DNA of 64,000 nucleotides from Pseudanabaena sp. UWO311 (lineage in GTDB: Bacteria > Cyanobacteriota > Cyanobacteriia > Pseudanabaenales > Pseudanabaenaceae). The stretch spans positions 1 through 64,000 of the forward strand of contig NZ_SJEE01000012.1 in NCBI RefSeq assembly GCF_006937785.1, in the 5' to 3' direction. The notes below the pieces were generated by a model. It ran no database searches and was not told the DNA's origin. It saw only the letters and a program-made list of their open reading frames with translations. This document shows, in pieces, positions 1 through 8,943 of the stretch. The position numbers and the translations under genes are program-made. Numbering within the stretch: the first letter of the stretch is position 1; each line of letters opens with the position of its first letter.

Positions 1-40
1 CAGCGCTCTGTGCTGAAATAAGGTGATTTCTCATTTAAAA

Positions 41-129
41 TTTACCCCACCCTAACCCTCCCCTTGCAAAGGGGAGGAAACGATATCTCTAGTTTTCCCC
101 CTTTGCAAGGGGGAATTAAAGGGGGTAAA
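41..129. repeat. MITE-like inverted-repeat element
   Basis: This non-coding element of about 89 bp is bounded by TTTACCCC and GGGGTAAA. It contains two internal palindromes, CTCCCCTTGCAAAGGGGAG and a CCCCTTTGCAAGGGG-type sequence. A similar element occurs at 50058-50137. It looks like a small non-autonomous repeat; no transposase is near. Confidence 0.6.
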
Positions 130-220
130 GCCCGACTGATGTCTAGGCGCTGGGAGATTCTTCACAAGAAATGACGTTAAGCTACTTTCCTAAATTATCC
201 ATTTATCCAAACATTTACCT

Positions 221-847
221 ATGCAAGGATCGATCGCTCCAGTTACTGACCCTACGCAAGATGATGCAATTCATGCTCATGGAGCCGAAGCAGGGCATTA
301 CGAACATCCCGATTTACGAGTTTTTGGCTTAATTGTCTTCCTTATTTCTGAAGGAATGCTATTTTTTGGCTTATTCGCCGCCTATTTAACCTTTCGTTCT
401 GTGGCAACATCTTGGCCGCCAGAAGGCACGCCTGAACTCGAATTACTACTACCAGGGATCAATACAATTATTCTGGTATCTAGTAGCTTTGTGATTCACC
501 AAGCCGATCATGCGATCAAAGAGAATAAGGTCAAGGCAGCTCAGCTATGGTTTCTTGCCACCTTCATCATGGGTGCGATATTCATTGCTGGACAAATCTA
601 TGAATACCAACATCTAGAGTTTGGGCTGACCACTAACCTGTTTGCCAGTACTTTTTATGTGTTAACAGGGTTTCACGGCTTGCACGTAATTATCGGCTTG
701 TCATTGATTGCTACAGTGTTAGTGAGATCGCTCAAAGCGGGACATTACAGCAACACCAGTCACTTCGGCATCGAGGCAGCCTCTGTATATTGGCACTTTG
801 TCGATATCGTCTGGATTGTCTTGTTTTTATTGCTCTATATTCTTTAG
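221..847 (+). CDS. ctaE: cytochrome c oxidase subunit III
   Basis: The 208-aa protein is a full-length subunit III of the haem-copper (aa3-type) cytochrome c oxidase, a membrane subunit of the terminal respiratory oxidase. It has about five hydrophobic segments. The first follows the HYEHPDLRVFG stretch, a glutamate lies in the helix LISEGMLFFG, and the protein ends in the typical YWHFVDIVWIVLF helix. In cyanobacteria the gene usually closes a ctaC-ctaD-ctaE operon, so ctaD probably lies just left of the window. A strong hairpin follows the stop codon. The ATG at 221 is the first in frame and gives the expected N-terminus. Confidence 0.93.
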   Translation: MQGSIAPVTDPTQDDAIHAHGAEAGHYEHPDLRVFGLIVFLISEGMLFFGLFAAYLTFRSVATSWPPEGTPELELLLPGINTIILVSSSFVIHQADHAIKENKVKAAQLWFLATFIMGAIFIAGQIYEYQHLEFGLTTNLFASTFYVLTGFHGLHVIIGLSLIATVLVRSLKAGHYSNTSHFGIEAASVYWHFVDIVWIVLFLLLYIL

Positions 848-858
848 GCATAAAATGA

Positions 859-895
859 AAAAAGAGAGGCGACGCAATGCGTCGCCTCTCTTTTT
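859..895. terminator. bidirectional terminator hairpin
   Basis: An 18-bp perfect stem, AAAAAGAGAGGCGACGCA paired with its complement, has A/T tracts on both sides. It lies between the convergent ends of ctaE and the lipoprotein gene, so it can terminate both. Confidence 0.85.
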
Positions 896-934
896 ATAGA
901 AAATGGGTTGGCATCGCAATCCATTTTTTTGTTT

Positions 935-1594
935 TTATTTTTCAATCTTGAAAGATTTAATAAAGCGATCGACATCGGCAGCCGCAATTTTATCAGCAGC
1001 ACCTAATGCAAATACTTGATACAAACGATTTCCTGCAAGACAAAATCTACCCTTCATCGATACATCAGTAGTCTGAACTTTGCCACTAGCTTCAAAGTCA
1101 CGGCAAGGAACATCTCCAAGCATGTATTCCTTCTCAGACTTAATAACTCCCTTAAGATTTGCCACTGACCCTTTAACCGAATCTCCTAGCCCTTTTTGGA
1201 CATCAGCAGGATTGGCGATTTTGTTAGGAAAGTCAGCATAGCCAACGAAATATCCTGAGTCACTGGCTTCAGAGATCACCATATTTAGCTTGATTGTCCC
1301 CACATTAGTCTTCTGCTCTTGAGATTGCTCCTGTGGCTTGCTGGGTACTTGCACCGTAAATTTCCCAGCCGACGATTTGTAATCTTGCCAACCATTAGAA
1401 CTTTGAGGCTTGTCACCAGTTTTAACTTCGGGAGTTTTACCATCTTTTGGTTTTTCTGTAGGCTTCTCAGATGCTGTAGCTGTAGGTGTTGCAGCTTTGG
1501 TGGGAGTTGCATTATCTGCTACAGGAGTAGACGTAGTGCAAGCACTGACTGCAAATAAGACGAAGCCAGCGGCAAGGGAAATATACTTTTTCAT
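935..1594 (-). CDS. predicted lipoprotein with Thr/Pro/Lys-rich linker
   Basis: This is a 219-aa protein of unknown function. It starts with MKKYISLAAGFVLFAVSAC, a lipoprotein signal peptide whose lipobox cysteine is near residue 19. A low-complexity linker rich in Thr, Ala, Pro and Lys (about residues 20-65) follows, then a compact C-terminal domain (about 70-219) beginning WQDYKSSAGKFTVQVP and holding two cysteines. The C-terminal domain resembles exported cyanobacterial domains that begin with a short beta-rich 'F.V..P' motif, but I do not recognise a named function. It is convergent with ctaE and downstream of rsgA on the same strand, apparently in its own unit. Confidence 0.8.
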   Translation of the reverse strand: MKKYISLAAGFVLFAVSACTTSTPVADNATPTKAATPTATASEKPTEKPKDGKTPEVKTGDKPQSSNGWQDYKSSAGKFTVQVPSKPQEQSQEQKTNVGTIKLNMVISEASDSGYFVGYADFPNKIANPADVQKGLGDSVKGSVANLKGVIKSEKEYMLGDVPCRDFEASGKVQTTDVSMKGRFCLAGNRLYQVFALGAADKIAAADVDRFIKSFKIEK

Positions 1595-1683
1595 GTGCGA
1601 TTAAGATACGACCTTCGATTGGGAAACAAGCTTGAAGCTCGTTAGATACTATATCGTGCCTTGCAAGCGCATTAATAAAACTT

Positions 1684-1726
1684 AGAATTATGTATTCCCT
1701 TCCAAAGGTAAGGAATACATAATTCT
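1684..1726 (-). terminator. hairpin at rsgA 3' end
   Basis: The arms AGAATTATGTATTCC (1684-1698) and GGAATACATAATTCT (1712-1726) form a perfect 15-bp stem that overlaps the rsgA stop codon. It is the likely end of the dnaJ-tusA-rsgA transcript. Confidence 0.6.
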
Positions 1727-2798
1727 AATCATCATCTGTTTCTAAATTTTGATGCTCGCTACGACGTGACTCACGTCGATAGCGTTTCTTTAGCAATCTA
1801 GGTTCCTGCTGCTGTTTCCCATCACTGGTATCTTTCACCTTGACTGAGGCATCTGCATTAGCAGTATTTTTTAGCTTTTGTTGATAAACGTTCGCCTCTT
1901 CTAAATAGGCTATGTAATGCTCATAACGCTCCCAATCACCTCGTACCACACAATTTGGCTCGTCGCGGCGATGTAAACAATCATTGAACTGACAACTTTC
2001 TCCTGAAGCTAATCTTTGTCTTGCTTCAGGAAAACAATCTGTTAATTCCTGAGGTGTAACGGTCAGGTTAGGTTGCATAAAACCTGGGGTATCAGCAAGA
2101 TAACCTCCCGCTGGCAATGCAAATAGCTCCACATGGCGGGTAGTATGTTTTCCATGCCCCAAACGTTGAGAAACTTCACCAACACGAACTTGTAAATTGG
2201 GAATTAATAAATTAATGAGGCTAGATTTACCGACTCCTGACTGCCCTGCGACGACGGTTACGCCCGTTTGTAAATGTTGAGCTAGCTCGTCAATACCTTC
2301 ACGAGTATAAGTACTAATTGCGATCGGTGGATATCCCCAAGATTTTAGTCGATCGCACCATGATTGCCATATTTGCTCACTAACTAAATCGCGCTTATTT
2401 AAGCACAACAAAACATCAACCCCAGTACTTTCAGCTTTGACTAAAAAGCGGCTTAGTTGATGCGGATCGAGAGTTGGTTCAGATAGGGCAAAAACTAATA
2501 AAATGCGATCAACATTAGCCACAGTCGGGCGATCAAGCAAGTTACGGCGCGGTTCTACTTCTGAGATGGCTCCGCGTCCGCCTTGCCAGTCTGGCTCCTC
2601 AATGGTGATGCGATCGCCTACACAGATCTGTTGACCAATTTTTTTGAGTCGGGCGCGGCGGGTACAGAGTAGCTCATGGACAAGTTGACTAAATTTTTGA
2701 CCCGATTCATCAAGCAACTCTAGACTGAAAGCTTGATCTAAGATCACGCGATAATAGTTGGCCTGTACAGCCAAGACTGTCCCTGTTATCGCCAGCAT
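1725..2798 (-). CDS. rsgA: ribosome small-subunit-dependent GTPase RsgA
   Basis: RsgA is a cytoplasmic GTPase that assists late 30S subunit maturation. The 357-aa protein has an N-terminal OB-fold region, then the circularly permuted GTPase order typical of the family: G4 NKRD (134-137), G1 GQSGVGKSS (185-193), Thr-Thr G2 (219-220) and G3 DTPG (236-239). A C-terminal zinc site follows (C269, C274, H276, C283). The tail after about residue 305 is charged and variable. It lies 13 bp downstream of tusA on the same strand, the conserved cyanobacterial dnaJ-tusA-rsgA arrangement. Confidence 0.95.
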   Translation of the reverse strand: MLAITGTVLAVQANYYRVILDQAFSLELLDESGQKFSQLVHELLCTRRARLKKIGQQICVGDRITIEEPDWQGGRGAISEVEPRRNLLDRPTVANVDRILLVFALSEPTLDPHQLSRFLVKAESTGVDVLLCLNKRDLVSEQIWQSWCDRLKSWGYPPIAISTYTREGIDELAQHLQTGVTVVAGQSGVGKSSLINLLIPNLQVRVGEVSQRLGHGKHTTRHVELFALPAGGYLADTPGFMQPNLTVTPQELTDCFPEARQRLASGESCQFNDCLHRRDEPNCVVRGDWERYEHYIAYLEEANVYQQKLKNTANADASVKVKDTSDGKQQQEPRLLKKRYRRESRRSEHQNLETDDD

Positions 2799-2811
2799 GT
2801 AGTTGCTTGCA

Positions 2812-3045
2812 TCATGCTTTTTGGACTGTCAAAGCAAAAAAGCGATCGCGCTCTTCGATGCCTTTTACCTGATGACCATCAGAAATAAGGCTATTAGGAA
2901 CTTGCTCAATTGGCTCACCACTATCTAGTAGTACTTCCAGCAATTGCCCAGTTTCCAGTTTCTCTAGATGCAATTTTGCTCGAACAAAACTAAGTGGACA
3001 GGGAACGCCGCGTAAATCGATGGATTTAGTAGCCTGAATGCACAT
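2812..3045 (-). CDS. TusA/SirA-family sulfur carrier protein
   Basis: The 77-aa protein matches the TusA/SirA fold in length. It carries the signature LRGVPCPLSFVRAK, with the CPxS-type cysteine (residue 17) that accepts persulfide sulfur in characterised members. Its role in cyanobacteria is not well defined; sulfur trafficking for tRNA or cofactor modification is the family expectation. It sits between dnaJ and rsgA, a neighbourhood conserved in many cyanobacteria, with 13 bp to rsgA, so the two are probably co-transcribed. Confidence 0.88.
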   Translation of the reverse strand: MCIQATKSIDLRGVPCPLSFVRAKLHLEKLETGQLLEVLLDSGEPIEQVPNSLISDGHQVKGIEERDRFFALTVQKA

Positions 3046-3082
3046 ATATTTTTGTCGTAAGCTTCAAAAGAATATTATATAA

Positions 3083-3127
3083 ATAAACTTGAAAAAGCCT
3101 TGCTTTGCAAGGCTTTTTCAAGTTTAT
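3083..3127. terminator. hairpin between dnaJ and tusA
   Basis: A perfect 21-bp stem (ATAAACTTGAAAAAGCCTTGC and its complement) has a TTT loop. It begins 4 bp after the dnaJ stop codon. It probably ends or attenuates dnaJ transcription before tusA. Confidence 0.8.
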
Positions 3128-3130
3128 AGT

Positions 3131-4264
3131 TTATTTTTGGTTCCCAAATATACCGCCTAAGATGTCACCAATACCACCTTTAGCCGCGCTGCCAAGTTGC
3201 TTCTCTTTGAGCTTCTCAAGCACTTCGCGCTCTTCATTCCCGATTTTGGTCGGAATATCGATCTTGATTCTGATTAAATGATCACCGCGAGCGACAGGAT
3301 TACCTAACTTGGGAACACCCAAACCTTCTAGGGTCAAGACCGTATCAGATTGTGTACCTGCGGGAATCGTGAGGGGTTTCTTGCCATCAACAGTATTAAT
3401 TGCAATTTTGTCACCCAGAATTGCCTGCAAATAGCTAATCTTGATTTCTGATAAAACGTTGATGCCTTCACGTTCAAACTCATTGTCTGCTTGAACAAAC
3501 AAGTAAACATAAAGATCACCTGAGGGGCCACCGCGCTGTCCCGCATCTCCTTCGCTAGATACCCGCAGTCTTGTACCACTATCGACACCTGCGGGAATCG
3601 TGATTTTCAACTTCTTGGTAACTTGGTTTAGCCCTAAGCCATTACAGCTTTCACACTTATCCTCAATAGTTTGACCAGTGCCGTTACAAGTCGGACAGGT
3701 GGAAACTTGAGTAAAGCTACCAAAGGGAGTACGTGTAGCACGGCGAACTTGACCAGTGCCGCTGCAAGTGCCACAAGTACGAGGGCGAGTGCCTGGTTTT
3801 GCTCCACTACCTGCACAAGTTCCACAAGTTTCGAGATGAGAGATTTTGATTTGCTTCTCACCGCCAAACACTGCTTCTCGGAATTCTAGTTTTAGATCAA
3901 AGCGTAAATCTTCACCACGAGTCGGGCCACTGCGACGGCGAGCTTGCTGCTGCTGTCCTGTGTTAGAGAATCCGCTAAAGAAGCTCTCAAAGATATCGGC
4001 GAATCCGCCCATGTCGCCCATGTCAGGTGAGCCACCGCCACCGCTTGAGACTCCGGCTTCTCCAAATCGATCATACCGCGCACGAGTTTCTGGTTCCGAG
4101 AGAACCTCATAGGCACGGTTGATTTCTTTAAATCGTTCATCTGCCCCCGCTTCTTTGTTGACATCGGGGTGATATTTTCGAGCTAAACGTCGATATGCTC
4201 GTTTGATTTCCTCTTTGTCAGTACTGCGATCGACTCCAAGGATTTCGTAATAATCACGCGCCAT
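3131..4264 (-). CDS. dnaJ: molecular chaperone DnaJ (Hsp40, class A)
   Basis: This class A DnaJ co-chaperone stimulates a DnaK ATPase. The 377-aa protein has an N-terminal J domain with HPD in KYHPDVN (about 31-37), a Gly/Phe-rich linker (about 75-110), and four zinc-finger repeats: [24 protein letters not shown] and CESCNGLG. C-terminal substrate-binding domains follow. Length and domain order are normal. It is the first gene of the dnaJ-tusA-rsgA cluster. No dnaK is in the window. Confidence 0.96.
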   Translation of the reverse strand: MARDYYEILGVDRSTDKEEIKRAYRRLARKYHPDVNKEAGADERFKEINRAYEVLSEPETRARYDRFGEAGVSSGGGGSPDMGDMGGFADIFESFFSGFSNTGQQQQARRRSGPTRGEDLRFDLKLEFREAVFGGEKQIKISHLETCGTCAGSGAKPGTRPRTCGTCSGTGQVRRATRTPFGSFTQVSTCPTCNGTGQTIEDKCESCNGLGLNQVTKKLKITIPAGVDSGTRLRVSSEGDAGQRGGPSGDLYVYLFVQADNEFEREGINVLSEIKISYLQAILGDKIAINTVDGKKPLTIPAGTQSDTVLTLEGLGVPKLGNPVARGDHLIRIKIDIPTKIGNEEREVLEKLKEKQLGSAAKGGIGDILGGIFGNQK

Positions 4265-4374
4265 AGGGGGTTTCTCTGTCGCCTAAAGGATTCATAGACA
4301 ATTATTCTAATTTAACGTAGCACTGATCGTTGGTTTGTGGATACTCATAAGTAGTACGTTTTACCGCACATCTT

Positions 4375-4476
4375 TAGCTAATAGTTATTAGCCATTAGCT
4401 ATTGGCTATTGAATTCCTTCCTAAGATTTTAGTTGTACAGCCTAAAAGCCAACAGCTAGAAGCTAAAAGCCAAAAA
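4375..4476. repeat. degenerate TAGC-type short repeats
   Basis: The stretch downstream of the ferredoxin gene is built from imperfect copies of short words such as TTAGCTAATAG, TTAGCCATTAGCTATTGGC and CAGCTAGAAGCTAAAAGCC. It looks like a decayed short tandem repeat; no gene is visible. Confidence 0.45.
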
Positions 4477-4776
4477 CTATGGTCTAGTCTTTACACTTAC
4501 ATTTCCTTGATTTACCAAGGTTTGACAGGCGAGACGAAAATTATTTGGTTTGTTTTTAAGCTTTTTTTCTTCAAATTCTGTCTTGGGGGAGAGGTTCTCA
4601 AGACCATCGACAATCTCAACTACGCAGGTGGCGCATTGTCCATAACCATTACAGTTGGTGAGCTTCGCAACAAATTTATAGATGTCGATGTTGTTTTCGA
4701 GAGCTTTTATGCGAAGGTTAACGCCATCCATAGCGATCGCTTCTTTTCCTTCATTCACAAACGTAATGTTCGCCAT
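4477..4776 (-). CDS. [2Fe-2S] ferredoxin
   Basis: The 99-aa protein is a plant/adrenodoxin-fold ferredoxin. Cluster ligands are C42, C48, C51 (pattern Cx5Cx2C in [11 protein letters not shown]) and C84 in RLACQT. Unlike photosynthetic PetF (Cx4Cx2C), the spacing matches the adrenodoxin/Isc or FdC-like group, so a specialised electron-transfer role is likelier than bulk photosynthetic transfer. The gene is divergent from the LOG-family gene; the 153-bp spacer contains a long hairpin. The overlapping opposite-strand reading frame is a shadow. Confidence 0.88.
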   Translation of the reverse strand: MANITFVNEGKEAIAMDGVNLRIKALENNIDIYKFVAKLTNCNGYGQCATCVVEIVDGLENLSPKTEFEEKKLKNKPNNFRLACQTLVNQGNVSVKTRP

Positions 4777-4834
4777 AGCTGAGTGTTAATTATTTGTTAA
4801 TTTTTATTACACACTTATTATCTTACTTAAATGC

Positions 4835-4899
4835 ATAAAGTCCATAATTTTTTTAAAAGCTTTGCTATGCAAGGCTTTTAAAAAAATTATGGACTTTAT
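4835..4899. other. long hairpin between divergent promoters
   Basis: A 65-bp nearly perfect inverted repeat starts ATAAAGTCCATAATTTTTTT and has a small TAT loop. It lies upstream of both the ferredoxin gene (-) and the LOG-family gene (+), 30 bp before the latter's ATG. It therefore cannot be a simple 3' terminator for either gene and may be a leader or boundary structure. Confidence 0.7.
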
Positions 4900-4929
4900 C
4901 AGGGAGTAAATCACTGTAAAATAACTTTT

Positions 4930-6000
4930 ATGGCTATAAATCCTTCACGTTCAGATATCGAAGCGCTTTCTCATGATTTGCTTAAGTTAGTTGATAATCT
5001 TGACGCAACCGAGCATGGAGAGCTAATTTACAATGCTTTAAAAGCAATCACCCAACTTAGTCAGACCGAGTCAGAGCGTCTAGATTGGAAAATCTTGACA
5101 GGTTCTTTGCAGGATATGCAAAAAGCGATCGCTATGTTTTATCCTCATCGCTTTAATCGTAAAGTGAGTATCTTTGGCTCAGCGCGTACTTCAGCAAATG
5201 CACCTGAATATCGCCAAGCCTTTGAGTTTTCTGAAAAAATCACAAAACAAGGGTTCATGGTGATTACTGGGGCTGGGGGCGGCATCATGGCTGCAGGAAA
5301 TGAAGGCGCAGGAAATAATTCTTTCGGCTTAAATATCAGCTTGCCTTTTGAGCAATCGAGTAATGGATTTGTATCTGAGGCTTCGCGTTTAGTTAGGTTT
5401 CGTTATTTCTTTACGCGCAAACTTTATTTTATAAAAGAGAGTGACGCGATCGCGCTTTTTCCTGGAGGTTTCGGTACTCAGGATGAGTTTTTTGAATGTT
5501 TAACGCTCTGTCAGACAGGAAGAACATCGCCGCGCCCGATCGTCTTAATCGACAAGCTGGGTGGAGATTATTGGAATGACTGGGATGTATTTGTCCAGAA
5601 TAATTTGCTCGAAAGAGGTTTGATTACCAAGGAAGACCGTAGTCTTTACAAAATTACCGATGATATCGATGAAGCTTGTCAATTTATTGCTTCTTTCTAT
5701 AGTGTTTATCACTCTTGTCGATGGGTTGGGGATTTATTTGTAATTCGACTGCACATAGAAATTACTGACGAGCATCTTGATCGCCTAAATGATAATTTCA
5801 GCGATATTTTACTCGGTGGCAAAATCCAGCGTAGTTCGGCTCTACCGAAAGAAGCCAATGAGCCACATATTATCGACTTGCCTCGTTTAACTATGCACTT
5901 TAACCAGCATGGTTTTGGTCGCTTGTATGAGTTGATTTCAGCAATTAATGACACTTGTGATAGTGGCAATCCTCTAATTTGCCATCCCGAACAACGTTAA
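4930..6000 (+). CDS. LOG-family protein (lysine decarboxylase-like Rossmann fold)
   Basis: The 356-aa protein carries the LOG-family core: FGSAR near residue 80, GAGGGIM near 115, a conserved arginine/lysine region (RYFFTRKLYF) and the signature PGGFGTQDE near 180. Family members act as cytokinin-activating phosphoribohydrolases or related nucleotide-5'-monophosphate N-glycosidases, but this longer form with about 70 extra N-terminal residues and a C-terminal extension is not experimentally assigned as far as I know. The start at 4930 follows a 27-bp gap after a long hairpin. It appears monocistronic. Confidence 0.85.
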   Translation: MAINPSRSDIEALSHDLLKLVDNLDATEHGELIYNALKAITQLSQTESERLDWKILTGSLQDMQKAIAMFYPHRFNRKVSIFGSARTSANAPEYRQAFEFSEKITKQGFMVITGAGGGIMAAGNEGAGNNSFGLNISLPFEQSSNGFVSEASRLVRFRYFFTRKLYFIKESDAIALFPGGFGTQDEFFECLTLCQTGRTSPRPIVLIDKLGGDYWNDWDVFVQNNLLERGLITKEDRSLYKITDDIDEACQFIASFYSVYHSCRWVGDLFVIRLHIEITDEHLDRLNDNFSDILLGGKIQRSSALPKEANEPHIIDLPRLTMHFNQHGFGRLYELISAINDTCDSGNPLICHPEQR

Positions 6001-6016
6001 ACAAGTAGGAAGGCTT

Positions 6017-6107
6017 AATTAAATGTAGGATGCGTTAGTGAAACGTAACGCATCAATTGGTTGTCAATGATGGGTTACGCCATCGCTAACCCATCCTACG
6101 TTTAATT
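6017..6107. repeat. MITE-like 91-bp inverted-repeat element
   Basis: The ends AATTAAATGTAGGATG (6017-6032) and CATCCTACGTTTAATT (6092-6107) are near-perfect inverted repeats. The interior contains GCGTTA / TAACGC words arranged as smaller hairpins. The element is non-coding, between the LOG and cca genes, and resembles the GTAGGATGCGTTA repeats common in cyanobacterial intergenic DNA. Confidence 0.6.
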
Positions 6108-6152
6108 CCAACAAGTTACTTATTAAAGAAGCTAGCTTTTTTAATAAAAAAA

Positions 6153-7463
6153 ATGTATTTAAAAAATTTCGATCGCTCCTTTAGCCCTTTGCAATGGCAA
6201 ATCATCTTAACAACAGCACAGATTGCTCGGGATCTTAATTTACGGGCTTTTGCTGTTGGGGGAATTGTTCGCGATGCCATTGTTTTAGAGAATCACCCCT
6301 CGCCGCCTTTGCATAAGGATCTGGACTTAGTTTTTGATGGGGCTGAAAAAGCAGGAATTAAAGTGGCGATCGCATTGCATGAACTTTTTCCCGCTTCAAA
6401 ATTACAAATCCATGAAAAATTTCAGACAGCGGCACTGAGCTGGCAAGATGCCAATCACGCATTTGAAATGGACATGGCGACAGCGCGGCGCGAGATTTAT
6501 GCCTATGCTGGAGCGAATCCACAAGTGATCGCGACAACTCTCGAAGATGATTTGTGGCGGCGCGATTTTACTGTCAATGCTTTAGCTATTGAGCTAGACC
6601 AGCAGTTGGGGATTAAAGGTCAAGTAATTGATCGCTTCAATGGGCTGGCAGATTTAGCCAATAAACAGGTACGCGCTATTCGGACAGGTAGCTTTGAGGA
6701 AGATCCTCGTCGGTTATTTCGAGCTGCTCGCTTTGCCGTGCGACTAGATTTTGAGATCGCCCCAGAAACCTATGCAGAAATCATGGCAACTACTTCAAGC
6801 GGAATCCATGATGCGATCGGTGGGGCGCGATTGCGATCGGAATTACTTTATACTCTTGCCGAACCTAGGGCTGGAGGGATGTTTACACTTTTGCAAAAAT
6901 TAGGCGCATTGAGATGTATTCATCCAGCGTTAACACTGCCATCGGATTTATCTAATTCGTTTAAGCATCAATGGCGGCGATCGCAATATTGGCTAAAGTT
7001 ACTCAATCAATTAGAAATCAAAACATATGCACCGCTGCAACTAGGCTTGGAATTATTGATATCCTATTTGCCCGCGCAGCTCGCTACTCAACTTGATTTA
7101 GGGTTAACACCCGAACAAAAAACAAGACAGCATAAATTAGCAGATTTAATAGTAAATTTGCCAAATTTAACAAATTTTGGTTTGAAAAAGTCAGATATTA
7201 CTCAAGTTCTGCAAAAATCTGATAATCCAACATTGATCTTGGCGGGAATAAAATGTAAACCTGCTGATCGACGAATTGTTTGGCAATATCTCAGCCAATG
7301 GCAATTGGTCAAATCTCCATTAACAGGTGCAGATCTCACGCAGCTTGGATATACAAAAGGTAAGCAAATGGGCGCAATAATACAAAGCCTAAGATTTGCC
7401 ATGATTGATCGTGAAATTTATACCAAAGAAGATGCGATCGCTTATCTTCAAGCCCAAAAGTAA
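6153..7463 (+). CDS. CCA tRNA nucleotidyltransferase / poly(A) polymerase family
   Basis: The 436-aa class II nucleotidyltransferase adds or repairs the 3' CCA of tRNAs. Visible motifs are VGGIVRD (about 37-43), the metal-binding DLDLVF (about 57-62) and RRDFTVNALA (about 142-151), which together define the head domain; a helical body and tail follow. The tRNA genes in this window mostly lack encoded CCA, so such an enzyme is needed. Some cyanobacteria split CCA- and A-adding activities, so I cannot exclude an A-adding specialist. The start is the ATG just after an A-rich stretch. Confidence 0.9.
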   Translation: MYLKNFDRSFSPLQWQIILTTAQIARDLNLRAFAVGGIVRDAIVLENHPSPPLHKDLDLVFDGAEKAGIKVAIALHELFPASKLQIHEKFQTAALSWQDANHAFEMDMATARREIYAYAGANPQVIATTLEDDLWRRDFTVNALAIELDQQLGIKGQVIDRFNGLADLANKQVRAIRTGSFEEDPRRLFRAARFAVRLDFEIAPETYAEIMATTSSGIHDAIGGARLRSELLYTLAEPRAGGMFTLLQKLGALRCIHPALTLPSDLSNSFKHQWRRSQYWLKLLNQLEIKTYAPLQLGLELLISYLPAQLATQLDLGLTPEQKTRQHKLADLIVNLPNLTNFGLKKSDITQVLQKSDNPTLILAGIKCKPADRRIVWQYLSQWQLVKSPLTGADLTQLGYTKGKQMGAIIQSLRFAMIDREIYTKEDAIAYLQAQK

Positions 7464-7577
7464 AGGCGCGAAGCAACCTTTACTCTTAAACATTCTTAGG
7501 ATTGCTATAAAATGTAATCAAAAGGTAATCAAAAGCTTTTAGCGCCAATCAGTACAAAAATTTAGGACAGGCACATC

Positions 7578-8852
7578 ATGAGAGGCGGTATCCGCATCGG
7601 CAGCATTTCTGGCATTCCTCTATATATTGATTCATCATGGTTTTTCCCACTTGTCTTGCTAGCCATTTATTTCAGTGTTGCTACCTATGCGAGGTTATCG
7701 CCATCTTTTTCTCTAGGCTATGGAGCAATCACCGCGATCCTGTTCCTTTTGTCGATCTCCTTCAATAAAATTGCCCGTGCGGTTATTTCTAAGGCTCGCG
7801 GGGTCGAAATCAATTCGATTAATATTCAGTTTATGGGTGGGGCAAATACATTTGAACAAGAAGCTCAAGATCCTTTCTCTGTATTTAGTATTGCTATCTC
7901 AGGACCATTAGTAAACTTGTTTTTGAGTGTGATTGGATTTACGGTGGCTTGGCTAATTGCGGGGGATGTAATTTTTCCCATCAATCAAAAAACTATTGAG
8001 GCACTACCCAAAAGTATTGGCGATATTCGCACCATTTGGACAATGAATGCCCTGATTATAGCCCAGATCAATCTCATATTTGGTGTGTTTAGCCTCATAC
8101 CCGCGCTACCCTTTGAAGGTGGTCATATTCTCAAAGCAGCGGTTTGGAAACTGACAGGCGATCGCTTTATTGGTATCAGATGGGCGGCGCGATCAGGGCA
8201 GTTTTGCGGGATTTTAACTATGATTTTGGGAGGCTTAGTCAGCTTCAGTGGTAGTCCTATTGGCGGTATTTTTCTGATCTTTATTGGATGGTTTCTATTT
8301 GGTAACGCAGGTGGCTATCTTTATCTCAACAATTTGCAACAAGCTCTACTTGATATTAATGCCGAAACGGCAATGACCAGAGATTTCCGCCTAGTTGATT
8401 CCGAGATCTCACTGCGAGAATTTGCTGATAAATTCTTATTGATGGAAGAGAAAGATGCAAATCCTATTTATATTGCTTCCTCAAATGGGCGAGATCGCGG
8501 CATCATCTCGGCTGGAGCAATCCGCAATATTGACAGTAGCGAATGGCAATCAAAATCTTTGCAATCTCTGATTAAACCATTTGACGAAATTGATACTGTT
8601 GATCTCAAAACGCGAATTTCCTCAGTTGTGAATCTCCTTGAACAGAAACAACTGCGTTATGTCATTGTGCGATCGCCCGTTGGTTCAGTAGCTGGAGTTA
8701 TCGATCATGGAGATATCATCAAGGCTTTAGATTTCAAACTGCTTTGGCGCATTCCTTCTGAATATGTCAAGCAGATTAAAGCTGATGGAAAATTCCCTGC
8801 AAATTTCCGTTTAGTTGAAATTTGTGAACAGTTAGAGACATCAAAACAATAA
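7578..8852 (+). CDS. site-2 protease (M50) homologue with CBS domains, catalytic motifs lost
   Basis: The 424-aa membrane protein aligns over its length with cyanobacterial M50B site-2 proteases that carry two C-terminal CBS domains (about 255-380). It begins with the family-typical GIRIGSISGIPLYIDSSWF. However, the zinc-binding HExxH of helix 2 is replaced by N63-K-I-A-R67, with the following Gly-Val at the normal spacing, and the NxxPxxPxDGG motif reads SLIPALPFEGG, with E180 for the aspartate ligand. It is therefore probably an inactive pseudoprotease with a binding or regulatory role. The frame is intact, which argues against a dying gene. Confidence 0.85.
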   Translation: MRGGIRIGSISGIPLYIDSSWFFPLVLLAIYFSVATYARLSPSFSLGYGAITAILFLLSISFNKIARAVISKARGVEINSINIQFMGGANTFEQEAQDPFSVFSIAISGPLVNLFLSVIGFTVAWLIAGDVIFPINQKTIEALPKSIGDIRTIWTMNALIIAQINLIFGVFSLIPALPFEGGHILKAAVWKLTGDRFIGIRWAARSGQFCGILTMILGGLVSFSGSPIGGIFLIFIGWFLFGNAGGYLYLNNLQQALLDINAETAMTRDFRLVDSEISLREFADKFLLMEEKDANPIYIASSNGRDRGIISAGAIRNIDSSEWQSKSLQSLIKPFDEIDTVDLKTRISSVVNLLEQKQLRYVIVRSPVGSVAGVIDHGDIIKALDFKLLWRIPSEYVKQIKADGKFPANFRLVEICEQLETSKQ

Positions 8853-8890
8853 AATGGTACGAATCACTTTGATATTCTTACCATTTTGGG

Positions 8891-8923
8891 AGATTTGCAC
8901 CGTACTTTTTACGGTGCAAATCT
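8891..8923. terminator. bidirectional terminator hairpin
   Basis: The 14-bp stem AGATTTGCACCGTA / TACGGTGCAAATCT lies between the convergent M50-like gene and the acidic protein gene. A second, weaker inverted repeat (AAAATGG...CCATTTT) precedes it. Confidence 0.6.
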
Positions 8924-8943
8924 CGGTGTCAAACTCAGTTATT

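Noticed and set aside
1-21. Possible 3' end of ctaD (frame reading QRSVLK then stop)
   Set aside because: Only six codons are visible; context makes it plausible but the sequence alone cannot support it.
4402-4782. 126-aa plus-strand open frame
   Set aside because: It is antisense to the ferredoxin gene, whose cluster ligands are convincing; it has no features of its own.
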